From: Nocardia cyriacigeorgica
GTDB taxonomy: Bacteria; Actinomycetota; Actinomycetes; Mycobacteriales; Mycobacteriaceae
DNA: 64,000 bases
Direction of reading: 5' to 3'
Assembly: GCF_029868385.1 (NCBI RefSeq)
Contig: NZ_JARWNX010000043.1
Span: forward strand, 62,001 to 126,000
The notes below the pieces were generated by a model, which made no database searches, was not told the DNA's origin, and saw only the letters and a program-made list of their open reading frames with translations. The position numbers and the translations under genes are program-made. Of this stretch, positions 1-7,712 are shown piece by piece; position 1 is the stretch's first letter, and each line of letters opens with the position of its first letter.

Positions 1-105
1 GAAGGAGGAACCGAGCATGCGGTAGGCGTAGGCGCACAGCTCGCGGCGGTGCACCTCGAAAGAATCCATGACTTCGGCGGTGGCTGTGCCCGACGACTCG
101 CTCAT
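1..105 (-). CDS. ECF-type RNA polymerase sigma factor, N-terminal 35 residues (runs off the window)
   Basis: Reading the minus strand from an ATG at 105 gives 35 codons open to the window edge. After a short acidic leader the peptide ends RRELCAYAYRMLGSSF, the typical first helix of sigma-70 region 2 in ECF factors of the SigG/SigJ kind, where the next residues are normally a motif such as EAEDAVQE. It would direct core RNA polymerase to a small promoter set. It is divergent from the VOC protein gene beginning at 306, and such sigma genes often sit beside glyoxalase-like or SnoaL-like genes. Only the N-terminus is visible, so the subgroup and any C-terminal fused domain cannot be judged. Confidence 0.7.
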   Translation of the reverse strand, partial: MSESSGTATAEVMDSFEVHRRELCAYAYRMLGSSF

Positions 106-305
106 GGATGTCACTGTGGCACATGCCACCGACAACAAACAGACATCCGGGCGATCGTTTGCCGAGGTAAACACCACCTCGGCCCCAGCAAGCGCACCAG
201 TACCGCCAGTAACGGATATCGGGTTTCGGCGGCGGCGATGAGTTTCCGCGACGGGCCCCGTCTCTATGGGTGAAGCGAGCACACGACGACCGAGAGGCCG
301 AAAAA

Positions 306-725
306 ATGAGCACCAAGATGATCTTCGTCAATCTCCCCGTGACCGACCTGGCGCGGTCGAAGAATTTCTACGAGGCACTCGGCTGGAAGGTCAACCAGGA
401 CTTCACCGATGAGAACGCCTCCTGCATCGTTATCGACGACAACATCTGCCTGATGCTGCTGACCAGGGAGTACTTCGCCACCTTCGCGAAGCGCCCGATC
501 GCCGACACCGCGGCGACCACCGCCGCTGGTTACGCGCTCTCGCTCGGCAGTGCACAGGAGGTGGACCAGCTCACCGAGGCGGCGCTGGCCGCGGGCGGGC
601 GGGAAGAGGTCAACGAGGAAAAGCGCTCCCAGGAGGCCGAGGTCGGCATGCACGGACGCACCTTCCTCGACCCCGACGGCCACCAGTGGGAGCCGTTCTG
701 GATGGACTACCCGGGCGCCAACTGA
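306..725 (+). CDS. VOC-superfamily (glyoxalase/bleomycin-resistance-like) protein
   Basis: A 139-residue protein with the paired beta-alpha-beta-beta-beta layout of the vicinal oxygen chelate superfamily. The first half starts KMIFVNLPVTDLARSKNFY and the second half ends in a FLDPDGHQWEP segment with the conserved acidic residue near the C-terminus. Such proteins bind a metal or small ligand; the substrate cannot be told from sequence. An in-frame ATG lies 12 codons upstream at 270, but the 306 start begins exactly at the fold and has GAGAGG a few bases before it, so 306 is preferred. The gene is divergent from the ECF sigma gene and convergent with echA19, separated from it by a strong hairpin. 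Confidence 0.8.
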   Translation: MSTKMIFVNLPVTDLARSKNFYEALGWKVNQDFTDENASCIVIDDNICLMLLTREYFATFAKRPIADTAATTAAGYALSLGSAQEVDQLTEAALAAGGREEVNEEKRSQEAEVGMHGRTFLDPDGHQWEPFWMDYPGAN

Positions 726-735
726 CCCTGGATGC

Positions 736-774
736 CGAACGTCCCCGGCGCGTCGAGCCCGCCGGGGACGTTCG
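736..774. terminator. Bidirectional hairpin terminator between VOC gene and echA19
   Basis: A perfect 15-bp inverted repeat (736-750 with 760-774, 9-nt loop) lies in the 64 nt between two convergent genes. It has no long T tract, as is usual in high-GC actinobacteria. Confidence 0.8.
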
Positions 775-789
775 AGGTTTCGGAACAGT

Positions 790-1572
790 TCAGTTGCCCG
801 TGAAGGTCGGCGTGCGCTTCTCGGCGAAGGCCTTCGGGCCCTCCTTGGCATCGGCCGAGGTGAACACCGCCATACCGAGTTCGGCGTCGATCTTGAAAGC
901 GTCTTCCTCCGGCAGGCATTCGGTTTCGCGGATGGTGCGCAGGATCGCTTGCACCGCCAGCGGTCCGTTGGCCGCGATCTTGTCGGCCAGCTCCAGCGCC
1001 TTGTCCAGTGCGGTGCCATCGGGCACCACATGGCCGATCAGCCCGATCTCCTTGGCTTCGGCGGCGGTGACATGCCTGCCGGTGAGCAGAATGTCGGCGG
1101 CGACGGTGTAGGGGATCTGGCGTACCAGGCGCACCGCCGAACCGCCGAGTGGGAACAGGCCCCAACGCGCCTCGGACACACCGAACTTCGCGCTCTCGCC
1201 CGCGACCCGGATATCGGTGCCCTGCAAGATCTCGGTGCCACCGGCGATGGCGGGCCCCTCGATCGCCGCGATCAGCGGTTTGGTGAGTCTGCGGCCCTTG
1301 AGCAGCGCCTCGATCCTGGACAGATCCCAACCGCCGCCGGAGAACGAGTCGCCGGGGTGCTGCGAGGTCATCGCCTTCAGATCCGCACCGGCGCAGAAGG
1401 CGCCGCCCGCGCCGGTCAGAATCGCGACCCGGATGTCGGGATCGTTGTCCACCTGATCCCAGGCATCGCGCATGATCGCCATCATCTCGCCGGAGAGGGC
1501 GTTGCGGGCCTCGGGGCGGTTCATGGTGACGATGAGAACGTGGTCGCGTTTCTCGACGAGGCAGTGCGGCAT
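790..1572 (-). CDS. echA19: Enoyl-CoA hydratase, EchA19-like (steroid side-chain beta-oxidation)
   Basis: A 260-residue crotonase-fold hydratase. The oxyanion-hole segment AGADLK is at about 61-66 and GG is at 111-112. Both acid/base glutamates of true hydratases are present (E114 in GGTE and E134 in SEARWG). The start ATG at 1572 has AGGAG about 10 nt upstream. It is divergent from fadD19 across a KstR-like operator, the arrangement of echA19/fadD19 in M. tuberculosis. EchA19 is known to hydrate cholesterol-derived enoyl-CoA thioesters, and that role is inferred here from the neighbourhood. The family is large, so the exact substrate is less certain than the reaction. Confidence 0.85.
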   Translation of the reverse strand: MPHCLVEKRDHVLIVTMNRPEARNALSGEMMAIMRDAWDQVDNDPDIRVAILTGAGGAFCAGADLKAMTSQHPGDSFSGGGWDLSRIEALLKGRRLTKPLIAAIEGPAIAGGTEILQGTDIRVAGESAKFGVSEARWGLFPLGGSAVRLVRQIPYTVAADILLTGRHVTAAEAKEIGLIGHVVPDGTALDKALELADKIAANGPLAVQAILRTIRETECLPEEDAFKIDAELGMAVFTSADAKEGPKAFAEKRTPTFTGN

Positions 1573-1625
1573 CGCGGAAATCTCCTGGCTCGAGGACGTG
1601 GTGTAAAAGCACCCTTGTCAGGAAC

Positions 1626-1639
1626 AGTAACACGTTCTA
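1626..1639. promoter_or_regulatory. KstR-like operator, echA19/fadD19 divergent region
   Basis: The 14-mer AGTAACACGTTCTA matches the KstR consensus TNNAACNNGTTNNA at every fixed position except the first base. It ends 11 nt before the fadD19 GTG and overlaps its -10, so binding would block transcription. Confidence 0.8.
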
Positions 1640-1643
1640 TTTT
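1638..1643 (+). promoter_or_regulatory. -10 element of a leaderless fadD19 promoter
   Basis: TATTTT lies 7 nt before the GTG at 1651, so transcription should start at or next to the initiation codon. It overlaps the end of the KstR-like site. Confidence 0.55.
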
Positions 1644-1650
1644 TAGGTTT

Positions 1651-3300
1651 GTGAGCTACAACATAGCGGACCTCATCGAGCACACCATCGACCTCATGCC
1701 CGATCGCGTCGCACTGGTCGACGACGTTCGTGAGGTCACCTATGCCCAGTTGGAGGAGCGGACCAACAAGCTAGCCCACTACCTGCAAGAACAGGGCGTC
1801 CAGCCGGGCGACAAGGTAGGCATCTACTCGCGCAACACCATCGAGGCCGTCGAGGCGATGGTCGCGGTGTTCAAGGCGCGCGCCGTGATGGTCAACGTCA
1901 ACTTCCGTTACGTCGAGAACGAGTTGCAATACATCTTCGATAATTCGGATATGGTCGCGTTGATTCACGAGCGCCGCTACAGCGACAAAGTGACCGCCGT
2001 ACGGCCGAGTGTGCCGAAGTTGACGACCGTGATCGTGGTCGACGACGATACCGCCGGGCAGGTGCCCACCGCAGTGGATTCGGTCGATTACGAAACCGCC
2101 CTCGCCGGATCATCGGGCGAGCGTGACTTCGGTGAACGTTCCCCCGACGACATCTTCATGCTCTACACCGGCGGCACCACCGGTATGCCCAAGGGCGTGA
2201 TGTGGCGCCAGGAGGACTGGTGGCGAGTGCTCGGCGGTGGCACCAACTTCGGTACCGGCGAGAAGATCGAAGACGAATGGCAGCAAGCCAAAGCGGGCGC
2301 GAGTGGCGCGCCGCTGGTGCGCTACCCGATCCCGCCGATGATCCACGGCGGCTCGCAGGCCGCGACCTTCCACGGTCTGTTCGACGGCGGTAAGACCGTC
2401 ATGCTGCCGGAGTTCAGCGGGCACAGCGTCTGGCAGGCGATCGACCGGCACGGCGTGAACATGATCTTCATCACCGGCGATGCGATGGCCCGCCCCATGC
2501 TGGACGCGCTGCGCGAAGGTAACCCGGAAACCGGTGCGCCCTACCAGCATTCGAACCTGTGGGCGATGGCCAGCAGTGCGGCCCTGTTCTCGCCGACGCT
2601 CAAGGATCAGTACCTGGAGCTGTTGCAGACCACCGTCATCACCGATTCGATCGGCTCCTCGGAAACCGGGTTCGGTGGTTTGTCCATCGCGGCCAAGGGC
2701 GCGACGCACACCGGTGGACCGCGAGTGAAGATCGACGCCTCCACCGAGGTGCTCGACGACGACGGCAATCCGGTCGTGCCGGGTTCCGGCCAGGTCGGCC
2801 TGATCGCCCGCAAGGGTCATATCCCGCTCGGCTACTACGGCGACCCGGTCAAGACGGCGGCGACCTTCAAAGAGTTCAACGGGGTCCGATACTCGATTCC
2901 GGGTGATTTCGCCCGCGTCGAGGAGGACGGCACGGTCACCATGCTCGGCCGCGGTTCGGTGTGCATCAACAGCGGTGGCGAGAAGATCTATCCCGAAGAG
3001 GTCGAGGGAGCTCTCAAGACCCATCCGGAGATCTTCGACGCGCTGGTCGTCGGCGTACCCGACGAGCGCTGGGGCCAGCGGGTGGCCGCGGTGGTCCAGT
3101 GTCGCGGCGACAAGCGCCCCACCCTCGACGAACTGCGCCCGATCCTGACCAAGGAAGTCTCGTCCTACAAGCTGCCCCGCAGCCTCTGGTTCGTCGACGA
3201 GATCAAGCGTTCCCCCGCGGGCAAGCCCGACTACCGCTGGGCCAAGGCGCAGACCGAAGACCGCCCCGCCGACGAGCACGCCGAGGCGAGCGGCAAGTAG
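1651..3300 (+). CDS. fadD19: Steroid/long-chain acyl-CoA synthetase, FadD19-like
   Basis: A 549-residue ANL-superfamily ligase that activates a carboxylate through an acyl-adenylate and transfers it to CoA. The AMP-binding P-loop YTGGTTGMPKG is at about 172-182, a GSSETGFGG adenine-pocket segment follows, and the C-terminal RSPAGKPDYRWAK carries the catalytic lysine. The protein resembles M. tuberculosis FadD19 along its whole length, including SYNIADLIEH-type N-terminus and the VNVNFRYVE segment. FadD19 is the CoA ligase for C26/C24 steroid side-chain acids. The frame is open far upstream, but GTG at 1651 follows a leaderless promoter and KstR-like operator and gives the family length. It is divergent from echA19 and followed by the toxin-antitoxin pair. 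Confidence 0.92.
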   Translation: MSYNIADLIEHTIDLMPDRVALVDDVREVTYAQLEERTNKLAHYLQEQGVQPGDKVGIYSRNTIEAVEAMVAVFKARAVMVNVNFRYVENELQYIFDNSDMVALIHERRYSDKVTAVRPSVPKLTTVIVVDDDTAGQVPTAVDSVDYETALAGSSGERDFGERSPDDIFMLYTGGTTGMPKGVMWRQEDWWRVLGGGTNFGTGEKIEDEWQQAKAGASGAPLVRYPIPPMIHGGSQAATFHGLFDGGKTVMLPEFSGHSVWQAIDRHGVNMIFITGDAMARPMLDALREGNPETGAPYQHSNLWAMASSAALFSPTLKDQYLELLQTTVITDSIGSSETGFGGLSIAAKGATHTGGPRVKIDASTEVLDDDGNPVVPGSGQVGLIARKGHIPLGYYGDPVKTAATFKEFNGVRYSIPGDFARVEEDGTVTMLGRGSVCINSGGEKIYPEEVEGALKTHPEIFDALVVGVPDERWGQRVAAVVQCRGDKRPTLDELRPILTKEVSSYKLPRSLWFVDEIKRSPAGKPDYRWAKAQTEDRPADEHAEASGK

Positions 3301-3358
3301 TCACATCCACCATTCAGGGCCGTCGCGAACCCCGCGGCGGCCTTGGTCTTCGTTATCC

Positions 3359-3388
3359 ATGGTACGGATTGGTACCGCGCGGTACCAT
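3359..3388. promoter_or_regulatory. Phased GGTAC repeats, likely autoregulatory operator of the TA pair
   Basis: GGTAC occurs at 3361, 3371 and 3381, exactly one helical turn (10 bp) apart. The outer copies form the inverted pair ATGGTAC and GGTACCAT. The array ends 7 nt before the antitoxin start, as expected for a ribbon-helix-helix repressor binding in helical phase. Confidence 0.7.
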
Positions 3389-3395
3389 CGATGGC

Positions 3396-3593
3396 GTGGC
3401 GGGACTGAATGTCAGGTTTACCGAAGAAGAGTTGGCGGCGCTGCGTGCGCGAGCCGATGAGGAGGGGCGGAGCATGCAGCAGTTCGCGCACGATGCGGTG
3501 ATCAAGGCCATCAACGAGCACGCGCGGTTGTTCAACGAGGCCGCCGATCATGTCCTACGCGCCAGTGAGGAGCTGAATCGGAGACTGGCCTGA
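3396..3593 (+). CDS. Ribbon-helix-helix antitoxin
   Basis: A 65-residue protein starting VAGLNVRFTEEELAALR, a beta strand followed by helices with the spacing of RHH/CopG-type DNA-binding antitoxins. The acidic, helical C-terminal half probably wraps the toxin. GTG at 3396 is chosen because it places the RHH strand at the N-terminus directly behind the phased repeats. The stop TGA at 3591-3593 overlaps the toxin ATG at 3593 by one base, so the pair is translationally coupled. It should repress its own promoter and neutralise the Doc-like toxin. Confidence 0.82.
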   Translation: MAGLNVRFTEEELAALRARADEEGRSMQQFAHDAVIKAINEHARLFNEAADHVLRASEELNRRLA

Positions 3594-3973
3594 TGCAGCA
3601 CCTCACGTTGGTCGAGCTGCTGAATCTCGCCGAGCGCCTCGGAACGCCGGAGGTCCGCGACTATGGGCTGTTGCAGTCGGCTCTTGCCCGTCCACAGGCG
3701 AGCGTTTTCGGTCAGGATGCCTACCCGGATGTATGGCACAAGGCCGCTGCTCTGATGGAGTCGATCGCGCGAAACCATGGGCTGGTAGACGGTAACAAGC
3801 GGTTGGCTTGGTACGCGGCGTGGGTTTTTCTGCATCTGAACGGCCATCCATTGGATGTCCGGTTCGACGTGGACGCGGCAGAGCGATTCGTGCTCGAGGT
3901 ATGCCAGGGCTTGCTGGATGTTCCCGGGATTGCCGGTGAACTCATGAAGTTCACGGCTCCGGGTGTGAGCTGA
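3593..3973 (+). CDS. Doc-like (Fic/Doc family) death-on-curing toxin
   Basis: A 126-residue single-domain Fic-fold protein. It carries HGLVDGNKRLAW at about 62-73, matching the Doc active-site motif HxFx(D/A)GNKR with leucine in place of phenylalanine. Doc toxins phosphorylate EF-Tu, while other Fic proteins AMPylate; the short single-domain form with an RHH partner favours Doc. The Fic inhibitory helix motif is not seen in the toxin, consistent with inhibition by the upstream antitoxin. The pair sits between fadD19 and fadE27, inside an otherwise conserved sterol locus, which suggests later insertion. Confidence 0.85.
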   Translation: MQHLTLVELLNLAERLGTPEVRDYGLLQSALARPQASVFGQDAYPDVWHKAAALMESIARNHGLVDGNKRLAWYAAWVFLHLNGHPLDVRFDVDAAERFVLEVCQGLLDVPGIAGELMKFTAPGVS

Positions 3974-3983
3974 ATGAACGAGG

Positions 3984-4014
3984 TCGGCCCGCCGGATGAC
4001 ATCCGGCGGGCCGA
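3984..4014. terminator. Bidirectional hairpin terminator between doc and fadE27
   Basis: A perfect 14-bp stem (3984-3997 with 4001-4014) with a 3-nt loop lies in the 54 nt between convergent genes. Confidence 0.85.
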
Positions 4015-4027
4015 TCGTGTTCCGGGG

Positions 4028-5134
4028 TCAGGCCGATTCGGCCAGATGTTCCGCCAGTGGCAGCAGATGATCCGGCGCCGGACCGAGCGCGAACTCGTTG
4101 TGCTTGGCGGCGGTGAAGTAGTTCTGCACGATGTGGTCGCGGTCGATGCCGACGCCGCCGTGCACGTGGACGACGGTGTGGGCCACGCGGTGGCCTGCTT
4201 CGGCGGCCCAGAACTTGGCGGTGTGCACGGCGGGGGCGGCGGGGAGGTCTTCGGACAGTTGCCAGGCGGCCTGGGTGACGGTCAGGCGCAGGCCGCCGAC
4301 GTCGATGTAGGCGTCGGCGAGGCGCTGGGCCACGGCCTGGAAGCTGCCGATGGCCTTACCGAACTGTTCGCGCTCGCGGGCATAGTCGGCCACCAGCTCC
4401 AGTGCGCGTTCCAGGGTGCCGAGCTGCTGCGCGCTCACTCCGAGCCAGGCTCGCAGTAACAGCCAATCGAGGATCTCGGCGCCGGTTTCGACGGTACCGA
4501 GCAGCTCGGCCGGGGTCGCGGCGAATTCGACGATGAATTCCGCGCTGCGGTCGACCACCTGCTGGGCGGTCGCCTGCACCGAGGAATGCGATGGGTCGAC
4601 CAGGAATACCGCGGTCTGTCCGGATACGGTGGCGGGCACCAGGATCCGGTGCGCGCGATCGGCGACGGGAACGGTGGTCTTCACACCGGTGACCTGCCAG
4701 CCCTCGGCGGCCTCGGCCGCGGTGGTGACCGGCTTCCCGGTGTCCCAATTGTGCTCCTCGGTCAGGGCGGCGGTGAGGATCACCTCGCCCGCGCCCGCCC
4801 GCCGGGCCAGTTCCCGCTGTTCGGCGCTGCCATAGCGGGCCAGGGCACCGGCCCCGAGCACGATCGAGGACAGATACGGCACGGCCGCCACATACCGGCC
4901 GAGTTCGCGCAGAACGGCGGTCTGCTCCAGCACACCGAAACCGTTGCCGCCGACCGCTTCCGGAAGTGCCGCGGCGAGCACGCCGGTCTCGGCCAGCGAC
5001 TGCCACAGTGGTTCGTCGAAGCGCACCGCGGCGGTATCGAGTTCGCGCAGCCGATCGTCGGTGACCAGTTTGGCGCAGACCTCGCCGGTCAACCGGGCCA
5101 GATCGCCCTGGGCCTCGGTAGGAGTGAAATCCAT
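4028..5134 (-). CDS. fadE27: Acyl-CoA dehydrogenase subunit, FadE27/ChsE5-like
   Basis: A 368-residue acyl-CoA dehydrogenase-fold protein resembling M. tuberculosis FadE27, with MDFTPTEAQGDL at the start and the C-terminal HTVVHVHGGVG segment. FadE26 and FadE27 (ChsE4-ChsE5) form an alpha2beta2 heterotetramer that starts beta-oxidation of the C8 steroid side chain. This subunit lacks a glutamate where its partner has LNHERVAL, fitting a non-catalytic but FAD-site-completing role. It follows fadE26 on the same strand after 28 nt, so the two are presumably co-transcribed. It is slightly shorter than the roughly 373-residue mycobacterial protein. Confidence 0.9.
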   Translation of the reverse strand: MDFTPTEAQGDLARLTGEVCAKLVTDDRLRELDTAAVRFDEPLWQSLAETGVLAAALPEAVGGNGFGVLEQTAVLRELGRYVAAVPYLSSIVLGAGALARYGSAEQRELARRAGAGEVILTAALTEEHNWDTGKPVTTAAEAAEGWQVTGVKTTVPVADRAHRILVPATVSGQTAVFLVDPSHSSVQATAQQVVDRSAEFIVEFAATPAELLGTVETGAEILDWLLLRAWLGVSAQQLGTLERALELVADYAREREQFGKAIGSFQAVAQRLADAYIDVGGLRLTVTQAAWQLSEDLPAAPAVHTAKFWAAEAGHRVAHTVVHVHGGVGIDRDHIVQNYFTAAKHNEFALGPAPDHLLPLAEHLAESA

Positions 5135-5162
5135 GGTGAATACCTACTTTCGAAGTCCGGTC

Positions 5163-6356
5163 TCAGCGGGCGGCGGCGGGTTGCTTCAGCGCGGTCATGG
5201 CGATGATGTCGCGCTGGACCTCGTTGGTGCCGCCACCGAAGGTGAGGATCAGCGCGGCCCGGTGCATCCGCTCCAACCGTCCGCGCAGTACCGATCCGGG
5301 GGAGTCCTGGCGCAGATACGCCTGCGGTCCGAGCACCTCCATCAGCAACCGGTAGGCCTCGGTGGCCAGCTCGGTGCCGTACACCTTGCAGGCCGAGGCA
5401 TCCCATGGCCGCGGCGCGGCATCGCCACCGGCGTCGGCGCGGCTGGCGATCTCCCAGTTCAGCAGCTTCAGATATTCCACCTTGGCGTGCACCCGGGCCA
5501 GATTCAGCCGCACCCATTCCCGATCGATCACCCGTGTGCCGTCGGAGGAGGTGGTCTCGCGCGCCCATTCGACGGTCTGGCGCAGTGCCAGCGCGAGCGG
5601 CGCCGACGAGGTGAGCGCGACCCGCTCGTGGTTGAGCTGGTTGGTGACCAGCGGCCAACCGCCGTGTTCCTTGCCGACCAGTGAGGTCGCCGGTACGCGC
5701 ACGTCCTGGTAGTAGGTGGCGCTGGTATCGGGCCCGGCCATGGTGTGCACCGGCGTCCAGGAGAAACCTTCGGCATCGGTCGGCACGATCAGCATGCTGA
5801 TGCCCTTGTGCTTCTTGGCCGTCGGATCGGTGCGGCAGGCCAGCCAGACGTAGTCGGCGTAGGCGATGAGGCTGGTCCACATCTTCTGGCCGTTGATGAC
5901 GTAGTCGTCGCCGTCGCGTACCGCGGTGGTGCGCAGCGACGCCAGGTCGGTGCCCGCTCCCGGTTCGGAGTAACCGATGGCGAAATGTAGTTCACCGGCC
6001 GCGATCTTGGGCAGGAAGAACTTCTTCTGTTCCTCGCTGCCGTAGTGCATGATCGTCGGCGCGACCGAGTTGATGGTCAGGAACGGCACCGGCGCGCCCG
6101 CGATGGCGGCCTCGTCGGTGAAGATCAGCTGATCGAGCATGGGCCGATCCTGGCCGCCGAACTCCTTGGGCCAGCCGAGGGCGAGCCAGCCGTCGCGGCC
6201 CATCTCCTGTACGACCTCGCGGTAGACGTTGCCCTGCCCGTATTCGCCGGTCTGCGCGCTGAGCGCGACGCGACGTTCGGGGGTGATCAGCTTGGCGAAG
6301 TAGTCGCGCAGCTCCGCTCGTAGCTGTTGCTGCTGCGGCGTGTAGGCGATGCGCAT
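5163..6356 (-). CDS. fadE26: Acyl-CoA dehydrogenase subunit, FadE26/ChsE4-like
   Basis: A 397-residue acyl-CoA dehydrogenase. The flavin-contact segment IGYSEPGAGTDLAS is at about 128-140, the catalytic-base segment LNHERVAL places E244 where M. tuberculosis FadE26 has its catalytic glutamate, and FGGGTNEVQRDIIA closes the C-terminus. The ATG at 6356 gives the family N-terminus MRIAYTPQQQ; the frame stays open upstream to 6749, but that extension crosses the KstR-like operator and fdxD and is not credible. It is the first gene of the fadE26-fadE27 operon and is divergent from fdxD, with a perfect KstR-like site between them. Confidence 0.92.
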   Translation of the reverse strand: MRIAYTPQQQQLRAELRDYFAKLITPERRVALSAQTGEYGQGNVYREVVQEMGRDGWLALGWPKEFGGQDRPMLDQLIFTDEAAIAGAPVPFLTINSVAPTIMHYGSEEQKKFFLPKIAAGELHFAIGYSEPGAGTDLASLRTTAVRDGDDYVINGQKMWTSLIAYADYVWLACRTDPTAKKHKGISMLIVPTDAEGFSWTPVHTMAGPDTSATYYQDVRVPATSLVGKEHGGWPLVTNQLNHERVALTSSAPLALALRQTVEWARETTSSDGTRVIDREWVRLNLARVHAKVEYLKLLNWEIASRADAGGDAAPRPWDASACKVYGTELATEAYRLLMEVLGPQAYLRQDSPGSVLRGRLERMHRAALILTFGGGTNEVQRDIIAMTALKQPAAAR

Positions 6357-6433
6357 GGGCGTTACCTCGGGCCTTCGTTCATCGAATAGGGACACGCGGA
6401 TGGAAACCGGCGTTCCGATCATTGCATATCGAC

Positions 6434-6447
6434 TGAAACATGTTCCA
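6434..6447. promoter_or_regulatory. KstR-like operator, fadE26/fdxD divergent region
   Basis: TGAAACATGTTCCA fits TNNAACNNGTTNNA at all fixed positions. It lies 77 nt from the fadE26 start and 87 nt from the fdxD start, placed to control both transcripts. Confidence 0.88.
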
Positions 6448-6534
6448 GTATTGATAGTGGATCCACTCGATGTCGGCCCGCGCGGCCACATCGGCTTGTT
6501 ACTCTTCGGCGACAGCCGCGGTGAAGGAGTTCTG

Positions 6535-6723
6535 ATGAAGGTCAGTGTTGATCTCGACCAGTGCGAAGCGAACGGAATCTGTGTCGGAATCGCCCCCGAC
6601 GTGTTCGAACTCGATGATGAGGATGTGCTGCACATTGCCGAGGGTGAAGTGCCCGACGATCGTGTCGCCGAGGTGGAGGATGCGGTCGCGCAATGTCCGA
6701 AAGCGGCGCTGAAATTGTTGTGA
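6535..6723 (+). CDS. fdxD: Small single-cluster ferredoxin, FdxD-like
   Basis: A 62-residue ferredoxin with three cysteines in a C10-x5-C16 ... C54-P pattern. The position between the first two cysteines that is cysteine in 4Fe-4S proteins is asparagine (N13), so a 3Fe-4S cluster is expected. Its size and the DLDQCEANGICVGIAPDVF segment match M. tuberculosis FdxD (Rv3503c). It probably supplies electrons to a P450 or other oxygenase of sterol breakdown, but no such partner is in this window. AAGGAG at 6524-6529 lies 5 nt before the ATG. It heads the fdxD-hsd4A-yrbE4A direction of the locus. Confidence 0.9.
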   Translation: MKVSVDLDQCEANGICVGIAPDVFELDDEDVLHIAEGEVPDDRVAEVEDAVAQCPKAALKLL

Positions 6724-6741
6724 TCGACCCTTGCCGTGGAT

Positions 6742-6755
6742 TGGAACACGTTCTA
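6742..6755. promoter_or_regulatory. KstR-like operator upstream of hsd4A
   Basis: TGGAACACGTTCTA fits all fixed positions of TNNAACNNGTTNNA. It ends 11 nt before the hsd4A GTG, the same distance as at fadD19. Confidence 0.88.
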
Positions 6756-6759
6756 AAGT
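6754..6759 (+). promoter_or_regulatory. -10 element of a leaderless hsd4A promoter
   Basis: TAAAGT lies 7 nt before the GTG at 6767 and overlaps the operator by two bases. Confidence 0.55.
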
Positions 6760-6766
6760 CGGCCCG

Positions 6767-7672
6767 GTGAACGATAACGATGTGAGCCTCGCCGGACGTG
6801 TTGCGATCGTGACCGGGGCGGGTGCCGGTCTCGGCCGCGCCGAGGCGCTGGCCCTCGCCGGTGCCGGTGCCTCGGTCGTCGTCAATGATCTGTCCGACTC
6901 GGAAGCCGTGGATCAGACCATGGCCGAGATCCGCGCGCTCGGCGCGAAGGCGGAGTTCGTCGCGGGCAGCGTCGCCGAACGGTCGACCGCCGATGAGCTG
7001 ATCCGAACCGCCACCGAAGCGTTCGGCGGGCTGGACATCGTGGTCAACAATGCCGGTATCACCCGTGACCGGATGCTGTTCAATATGTCCGACGAGGACT
7101 GGGACGCGGTGATCGCCGTCCACCTGCGCGGGCACTTTCTGCTGTGCCGCAATGCGGGCGCGTACTGGCGCGGTAAGTCCAAGGAGAACGGCGGGCCGGT
7201 GTACGGCCGTATCGTCAACACCTCGTCGGAGGCGGGTCTGCTCGGTCCGGAAGGGCAGTCGAACTACGGCGCCGCGAAGGCGGGCATCACCGCGCTGACA
7301 TTGTCGGCGGCGCGTGGTCTGTCCCGCTACGGCGTGCGGGCCAATGCGATCTGCCCGCGGGCTCGTACCGCGATGACCGAGGCGGTGTTCAGTGAGGCGC
7401 CCGAGGGTGTGGTCGATCCGCTCTCGCCCGATCACGTCGCCCGGTTGGTCGCCTATCTGTCCTCGCCCGCGGCCGAATCGGTCAACGGCCAGGTGTTCGT
7501 GGTGTACGGCCCGATGGTCGCGCTCATGGCCGCACCGGTGGTCGAACAGCGCTTCGACGCACCGGGGGAGCAGTGGTCGACCGGCGATCTGGCCGCCACG
7601 CTGGGCGGGTACTTCGCCCAGCGGCCGGAAAGTCGTACGTTCTCTGCAACGTCACTACACGAACTGGGCTGA
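6767..7672 (+). CDS. hsd4A: Short-chain dehydrogenase, 17-beta-hydroxysteroid dehydrogenase Hsd4A-like
   Basis: A 301-residue classical SDR. The NAD-binding TGAGAGLG is at 16-23, NNAG at about 94-97, and the catalytic Ser154, Tyr167 and Lys171 stand in the usual S-x(12)-YxxxK order. It closely resembles M. tuberculosis Rv3502c, including ITRDRMLFNMSDEDWDAVI, and is longer than a minimal SDR because of a C-terminal extension. It would oxidise the beta-hydroxyacyl-CoA or 17-hydroxy steroid intermediate. GTG at 6767 (VNDND) matches the homologue's start and sits behind a leaderless promoter with a KstR-like site. It lies 43 nt after fdxD and 300 nt before yrbE4A. Confidence 0.9.
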   Translation: MNDNDVSLAGRVAIVTGAGAGLGRAEALALAGAGASVVVNDLSDSEAVDQTMAEIRALGAKAEFVAGSVAERSTADELIRTATEAFGGLDIVVNNAGITRDRMLFNMSDEDWDAVIAVHLRGHFLLCRNAGAYWRGKSKENGGPVYGRIVNTSSEAGLLGPEGQSNYGAAKAGITALTLSAARGLSRYGVRANAICPRARTAMTEAVFSEAPEGVVDPLSPDHVARLVAYLSSPAAESVNGQVFVVYGPMVALMAAPVVEQRFDAPGEQWSTGDLAATLGGYFAQRPESRTFSATSLHELG

Positions 7673-7712
7673 CCAGCCCGATAGTCCGTCGACCGGCTCG
7701 AATGTTTTCTGA

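Noticed and set aside
550-1650. Long upstream extension of the fadD19 reading frame
   Set aside because: It runs through the antisense strand of echA19 and across the operator. Homology and the leaderless promoter place the start at 1651.
3359-3388. Phased GGTAC repeats considered as a short CRISPR-like or tandem repeat array
   Set aside because: Units are only 5-7 nt with 10-bp spacing and no spacers. The position before an RHH antitoxin explains them as an operator. No CRISPR array was seen anywhere in the window.
6357-6749. N-terminal extension of fadE26 to 6749
   Set aside because: The extension covers the KstR-like site and fdxD on the other strand and shows no acyl-CoA dehydrogenase sequence. 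The family N-terminus begins at 6356.
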